From assembly GCA_009733575.1 (NCBI GenBank), contig ML769386.1, positions 124,001-188,000 of the forward strand: a stretch of DNA of 64,000 nt, given 5' to 3'. Both the position numbers and the translations under genes were made by a program. How positions within the stretch are numbered: position 1 is the first letter of the stretch; each line of letters opens with the position of its first letter. Of this stretch, positions 58,901 through 64,000 are shown piece after piece. Source of the DNA: Gymnopus androsaceus JB14. Lineage: Eukaryota > Basidiomycota > Agaricomycetes > Agaricales > Omphalotaceae. The notes beneath the pieces were generated by a model. The model made no database searches and was not told where the DNA came from. It was given only the letters and a program-made list of their open reading frames with translations.

Positions 58901-59560
58901 CATTGCTTTTATGATGAACAGACTTCCTGCCAGTGCATCTCCCGCCTCCACCATCACTCTTTTCGAAGAATTTGTAGATGGACTAGAATCCGGACCACAA
59001 GCTGCGAGCACCCTCATAACACTGTACCCCATAAGCGCGCCTCGGAAGATGTTGTTCCGTTCCACCATTGCCTTCGTCCAGTCATTATAAAATGTCGGCC
59101 GCTTCCAGCCAATGAATCGCTCTTCACCACCCAACCGTCGCTCCAACATACTGGTATATATCAAATCCGATGAAAACGCCACTGTTACGCCTTGTTACGC
59201 CTCCTTATACCCCTTCGACATCCACATCCGCCATGTCTTCTCTCACCCAATGGTCTTACCGAGCCGTGCGACCACTGATGTCCAAATCCGGTAAACTCCA
59301 GCATAAGGCATTGAAGCATCTCCGTCAGCGCAGGGTACCTCCAACCCAGAGTCCCCGCGAGGCCTACAACCTCTGTCGTTGCTCCAAGAGTGTCAAAGCA
59401 ATGCTGTTGCTGGGCCGGCATCAGCACTTCCTCAAAGAAAACCAAAATCGTATCAGAATGCTACCCTGCGCCTCGTTCTGGATCGAAAAGTACAATCTGA
59501 AGCCGCTAAATCTAGCTAGGTCGGACACGAGCAAGATGCGAGCTATTCATTGGTTCCTGA
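55740..59560. repeat. Tandem unit with zinc-finger F1 and degenerate coding blocks
   Basis: Collinear with 60490-63980 at an offset of about 4.6-4.8 kb: zinc-finger gene, a WD-like block (57823 / 62561), an MNEIDALTAG block (58304 / 62850), and an FGADSIPNDL block (58745 / 63350). Divergence is substantial. Within the unit, the segment 57100-57500 also resembles 58900-59300. Confidence 0.75.
55952..56547 (+). CDS. Zinc-finger protein F1 (C2H2 + C2HC)
   Basis: Four exons (55952-55968, 56029-56088, 56142-56371, 56423-56547) give 143 residues. It has no long N-terminal region: after FGLRRPLTENEWYNDVVKCY comes EPSAAQPNGYF, then finger 1 CDYHGC-x12-H-x4-H (ending NNHFDVAH) and finger 2 CPDCGNTIKNRNSLERHQRW followed by SC. 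The phase-1 intron cuts finger 1 just before its first His, as in A-D. The start is a 17-nt exon confirmed by the parallel structure of F2. One acceptor (cgcaag) is weak. Probable nuclear protein; no target visible. Confidence 0.82.
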
Positions 59561-60717
59561 CGTAGTGGTTTATGTCGATGCCGAACATCAGATATCAGGG
59601 TTATGCATATAGATTCCGCGACTGATATATTCAGACAATACCCATTAATGCTGTGGGTATCGTTTCGAAAGTCCGTTTCTCTTAATTTTCTTCGAAATTT
59701 CATTGTTGATAATTACCTGCTCTCGTTTCGCTATGGTCCTGTTATCTTGCATCTTGTTATTCGCCTTTGTTGTCATATCATTACAGTATATGTCAATGCT
59801 CGTTTCGTTTCGAGGCCTCGACTCAATCTCTCTGTATCTGTCTCTACGTTTTGCGCATGTTTTATCGCTTTCTAGTTTGGTGCAGGAAGATACGATTGGG
59901 ACAACACTCGACCTATCTGGCGTTCTTCCTTGGGCGCTCATGTCCTACGGTCATGGACGCTAATGTTTGACCCAGCTTCTAGGCTTCAGATGTACGAAGA
60001 CATCACGAGTTGTAGAAAGAAAGGTATGCAATGAAAGGAACAGAATAAAATGTACCCTTAACGCATAAACTTAGCCCCGGAGATAATTTTGAACGTGGTT
60101 ACGAAAAAAGGCCCAACCTCTTCAAGAATCGAAAATTTGATGAAGTGCCACAATTCAGTTCGTTCATGGGCAGGCGAATGGACAGCTGCGTTCTTCCAGG
60201 TTCTTCCCCTGTCCGCTATTACCTAATGCAAAAGGCAATAAATCTTCTTTCCTTTTTTGGGGTTCAAAACGTCTGCAGATGCTGTCGCAATTCAGTTCGC
60301 TCATGGACGAATGAATGGAGATGGACACCCTGTCAAAACATCTCCTTTTTTGGCGTTCAAAACGTCTGCGCTGCCGCAGTATCAGTTCGCTCATGGACGA
60401 ATGAATGGAAATGGACAGCTTCTTCCCGCTATTACCTAATGCAAAAGGCAAATAAATCTTCTTTCCTTTTTCGGCGTTCAAAACGTCTGCAAACTCTCCA
60501 TTTGAAACGTGTCATGCGATAAGAGCTATTGTTTTTCATGCTGTTCCTGCTAATGTCACTCAATATTTGCAACCCTCAGCTTAACTAGGATTGATCCTCC
60601 GGATGAATCCATACATTAACTCTCCGAAAATGACATAACAAGGCCATATAAAACAGTGAGAATCTTCAGCTACACCACATTCGTACTCGGTTTTGCGGTG
60701 TCCTTCAACTGCAAGAC
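56548..60717. other. Degenerate coding blocks between F1 and F2
   Basis: No gene model holds together. A WD-repeat-like piece at 57823-57970 (MDYVSWNPTHPDLFC, then RRIVFWDAR) and an upstream piece near 57715 (CGIDKITRVWTLEK) resemble THO-complex TEX1/THOC3, but other repeats are absent. A block at 58650-58870 (KFGQYTALPSNVEFRRN, FGADSIPNDLSNLRGTLEEA) and one at 58150-58400 are of unknown family. A short tandem repeat (cgctcatggacgaatgaatgg) lies at 60160-60490. All appear with independent damage in the second unit, so they look like dead gene copies. Confidence 0.5.
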
Positions 60718-63700
60718 ATGCCTGTACTCTCCAGGTATCAATTATCTACCTTTAAATACCACGCATTCATGAAACTGAGGAACATCTATTCATAGGTTGT
60801 ATTACCAGTACGATGAAATCCAACATTTCCTCCATGAAATGTAAGTATTCTAGTTTCTCGATACAAGTAGTCATCGATTAAATCCTACAGAAGATTTGGT
60901 CTGCGAAGGCCCTTGACGATGAATGAGTGGTATAGTGTTGTGAAGCTCTACACCGGACCACCGCAAGGCTTCGAAGCCTGGCTTTGGGACACATTGGAGA
61001 TACCTCAGTGCATCCTCTCCATTGCCTCTTACGAACCTTCCGCCGCCCAGCCCAATGGATATTTCACTTGCGACTATCATGGCTGCCATAAAGAATACAA
61101 GAGCAAGCAGGCCAGGAACAGTATGTCCTGTCTTCCTCCTTCGTTAGCCTCTGATTGACTGGGTCACACAGATCATTTCGACGTAGCTCACCTCGGAGCT
61201 CATCAGCGCTGTCCTGACTGTGGAAACATCCTTATGAACCAGAATTCCCTTGCACGCCATCAGCGTACGCATTGTCTAGCGAGGCGTTCAGACATGCATC
61301 TGCTCACTTGATGAGCGCCTTCCACACCAACTCCCGAGGGACACACTCTTCGAGTCCTTGTTCTTTATTGTGCTGTTGAAGGTTGTCATGTTAACCAGTG
61401 TCCGCCGCTCCCTCTTATATCTTTGTATCGTTCATAATCAATCCTTGCTCTGTCGCTCTATGCTTGTTGTCATGTTATCCATGTTCAGGTTTTTGTATAT
61501 TCCACCCATAAACGTAAATAAATAAGTTAACGGTAGTGGACCTTCGAACAGCGTCAGCGATGGACATTAACGTCCGCCCTGCTTGGCCTGTATAGAGAAA
61601 TAAATAAATGAATTTATCGAGCGACGCCTAAGGCCTAAGCTCACCTCAGCGTGACTTATAAGCCTGCGAAATGACCCAGACAATGGAAGCGTTCTTTTCC
61701 GCCTATATACTAGTCGAGTCGACATATTCTGGATGGTTCGGAGTGCTACAAACCCTGGGCTGTCATTAAGGTCAATCAGAAGTATTGGGTCAAGAGGGAA
61801 GGCGCGAGTAGGAGCTGGTCACGAAAGAGAGAGAGTGGGGAGGGCCTTTGTGGGAAGAGCGGAGCCGTGAATCAGTTAGTATGTCGATTCAGAAATTTCA
61901 TATCTAGCCAATGTTAGCTTGATGGCCAGTCATATCCTCGTCGAATTGAATACTCCCTATTTTGAACGGTCTGGTCCGATTTCTACTCACCTATTTATGA
62001 GACGCAGGCCAATGCGCCAGATATAAGGAGGGATATCTAGCCTCGAAGCTTTAAGGATGTTCGTATCCTGAGTCATCGGATAGAACTTGAAGGTTGTAAA
62101 GCCAGAGGTTCGGAGCCAGCAAATTTGATATGATACTTGCATCACAGATTGAAAACATCGGTTTTTGCTGATCGAGCCGACTATTAGATGGTGAAAGGAC
62201 GAAAGGAAGAGCAACTCACGATCGTGGATCGTGAAATTTAATTTCAAGGCGCGTGACGAAATGATCACTTGTCTCGTCTTTTCATGTCCAACTAATGGCG
62301 GCAATGATCTTCAACGACCGCTTTCTCCGCCTCCACATACAACACCCTCACTAGATCGGCATTCTTGATTAACTGGGCTTTCAAAATATCTGATAGCCTC
62401 CCGCTTTCTCAGCATTCAAGCCGCCCAGAGAATTAACTCAGTCGATGAACCATGTTGCTTGGAATTTCGATGGAAAGCAACTGACAAGATCACATTAGAG
62501 AAGTACGTGTGTGTACTACTTCATTTCGCTACAGATTATCTCTAATGACTCGATGACAAAATGGAGCCTCGTTCTGCTCACTGGCGGTCACAGCGACGAC
62601 ATCGCTTGAAGCTGCAACAACCGCGCATTCAAGCAACTTCGTATACGCTCCGCTACTTCCGTCAGTGGCCCACAAACTCTTACCTCCGGTTCATTCGACC
62701 TCACCGGTTCATTAGACCTCAATCCCAATCTTCCGCCAGTTTTCTCTCTTCCTGTCACACCTCCTAACGTTCGTGCTGCTCGTCTTGCCAAGCACAAGAA
62801 GAGCTACTCCATTCCTGCTGGAATGTTCTTTTTTGGTCTTGTGGATGATATGAACGAGATTGATGCACTCACCGCAGGTGCTTTGCATCTTCTCGTTCCA
62901 GGTCTTAAAGTCGGGGACGACATGAAGGTTCACAACTCTCTTCAGGCTTCTTGGCACCGACGCGCTAGGGCGTCAGTCAAGAAACGAGCACGAGCCGGAC
63001 TAGGGGAGAAGGAAAGATAGCTCGTCTCTTCAGGGCATTGAATGAGTTTGGTGGGGAGCACTCATCGCCGGAGATACATTCAACCCTGCTATGAATAGGG
63101 AAGGGGCTTCCAAGGCTAGGGAAACTCATGCCATCAAGACTTCTGCTCATAAACGAAATCACTTTAGTCTGCCTAGGTATGTTTGCTCTGAAATTTTGAG
63201 AGCGTTCGGAACTGAATGATTTTTCTAGTCTCGGTCTCGGAAAGGACGTTTTCTAGTCTTGGAGCTACTGGAGGCCGGCCGTGCTATTGAGAGCAAGCTT
63301 AGACAACACACTGCGCTTCCTGGTAAAGTGGAATTCCGCAGAAACACTCTTTTTGGCGCGGATTCCATTCCCAACGACTTGTTTAATCTGCGTGGTAATC
63401 CCGAAGAAACCGCGCGTTCTACTGTTCCGCATGGGTGGGTGATGTCGACTCGTTCTTTGGGTCTTCGTGCTAAACTTCCTCATGGCGTAGACACCGCCCG
63501 TTCCTCCATTGATGAACCATCCGCCGCCTCCACTGTCACTCTTTTGGAAGAATTTGTGAATGGACTACAATTCGGACCGCAAGCTGAGAGCACCCCTCGG
63601 CACATCGTAGCCCACAAGCAAATCTTTGAAGACATAGTCCCGCCATTTCGTCCAGCCATTACAGAATGTCGACCGCCGCTTCCAACCTCTTCACCAGCCA

Positions 63701-63980
63701 ATCGTCGCTCTAGCATTGTATATATATATCAAGCCTCCTAATGTCCCTTGACGTCCACACTGAAAAGAATACCATTCTCACAGACTCGGAGGTAGCTCGA
63801 AGAAGAAGGGTGATTGAATTCAAACCTATTCCCGAGTTGATACCCATAATCCATGTACGAGTGATGTACGATTGGATTCAAAACCTTTTCCTTTTCCCAA
63901 GTCGACACCATAATCCATGTACGACTGATGTACCATTGAATCAAACCTTTCCTTTTCCCGAGTCGACACCATAATCTATG
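60490..63980. repeat. Tandem unit with zinc-finger F2
   Basis: Second copy of the unit at 55740-59560. It probably continues past the window, since the last bases (63780-64000) contain a further short direct repeat (ataatccatgtacga, about 80 bp apart). Confidence 0.72.
60718..61311 (+). CDS. Zinc-finger protein F2 (paralogue of F1)
   Basis: Four exons (60718-60734, 60796-60840, 60891-61120, 61172-61311) give 143 residues, the same length as F1, with all phases matching. Start MPVLSRLYYQYDEIQHFLHE, then FGLRRPLTMNEWYSVVKLY. Finger 1 is CDYHGC-x12-H-x4-H and finger 2 CPDCGNILMNQNSLARHQRT followed by HC. All zinc ligands are kept while many other residues differ from F1, which suggests selection on the fingers. 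Intron 3 splits finger 1 at the family position. Confidence 0.84.
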
Positions 63981-64000
63981 TACGATTGATGTACCACTGA
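61312..64000. other. Degenerate coding blocks downstream of F2
   Basis: Second copies of the blocks behind F1: a WD-like fragment near 62430-62600 (VAWNFDGK), an MNEIDALTAGALHLLVPGLK segment at 62850-62910, and FRRNTLFGADSIPNDLFNLR at about 63330-63400. Frames are broken by stops and indels. No complete gene was found. Confidence 0.5.

Overview
The window looks like nuclear DNA of a filamentous basidiomycete, probably an agaricomycete. Genes carry many short introns (about 45-75 bp) with GT..AG borders, F-box proteins of the mushroom type are present, and the housekeeping set is eukaryotic: dynein light intermediate chain, TIP41, lipin phosphatase, complex I LYR subunit, RRN3 and a nuclear initiator tRNA with an anticodon-loop intron. 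No species can be named. Two runs of exactly 25 Ns (29780-29804 and 44962-44986) show that this is a draft scaffold.

Layout. 1-12.2 kb: a membrane-anchored GH16 glucan enzyme (+), a serine-rich protein (-), an F-box protein (-) and an allantoate-permease-type transporter (+). 12.3-16.9 kb: a tandem duplication of F-box gene plus initiator tRNA-Met; one F-box copy is truncated and one tRNA is split by a 1.1-kb transposon-like insertion. 16.9-20.2 kb: dynein light intermediate chain (-) and TIP41 (+), head to head across 113 bp. 20.2-22.3 kb: gene-poor, with a 129-bp tandem repeat. 22.3-40.8 kb: a one-strand cluster of C2H2/C2HC zinc-finger genes (called A, B, C1, D, B', C here), intact and broken. 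41-43.7 kb: a complex satellite-like repeat. 43.7-45.9 kb: a broken RRN3 copy facing the complex I LYR subunit. 46.6-50.5 kb: two tandem FAD monooxygenase genes, both disrupted. 50.6-54.9 kb: a full lipin/Pah1/Ned1 phosphatidate phosphatase. 55.9-64 kb: a tandem duplication carrying two more members of the zinc-finger family (F1, F2) with degenerate coding blocks behind them.

Main biological signal. Eight gene models or relics belong to one small zinc-finger family. In every intact member a phase-1 intron cuts finger 1 just before its first zinc-binding histidine, and finger 2 is usually C2HC rather than C2H2. Tandem duplication of a B+C unit was followed by reciprocal decay: the upstream unit kept B and lost C (hit by an 8-bp-TSD transposon), and the downstream unit kept C and lost B.

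Main technical caution. The block 24.5-29.8 kb is repeated nearly identically at 29.8-35.1 kb, with both copies ending exactly at the 25-N gap. This looks like an unmerged contig overlap, not biology. Single-base indels, often in homopolymers, break the frames of many genes including housekeeping ones, so frameshifts here are weak evidence of pseudogenes. Exon coordinates were worked out by hand from frame and splice consensus; errors of a few bases are possible.
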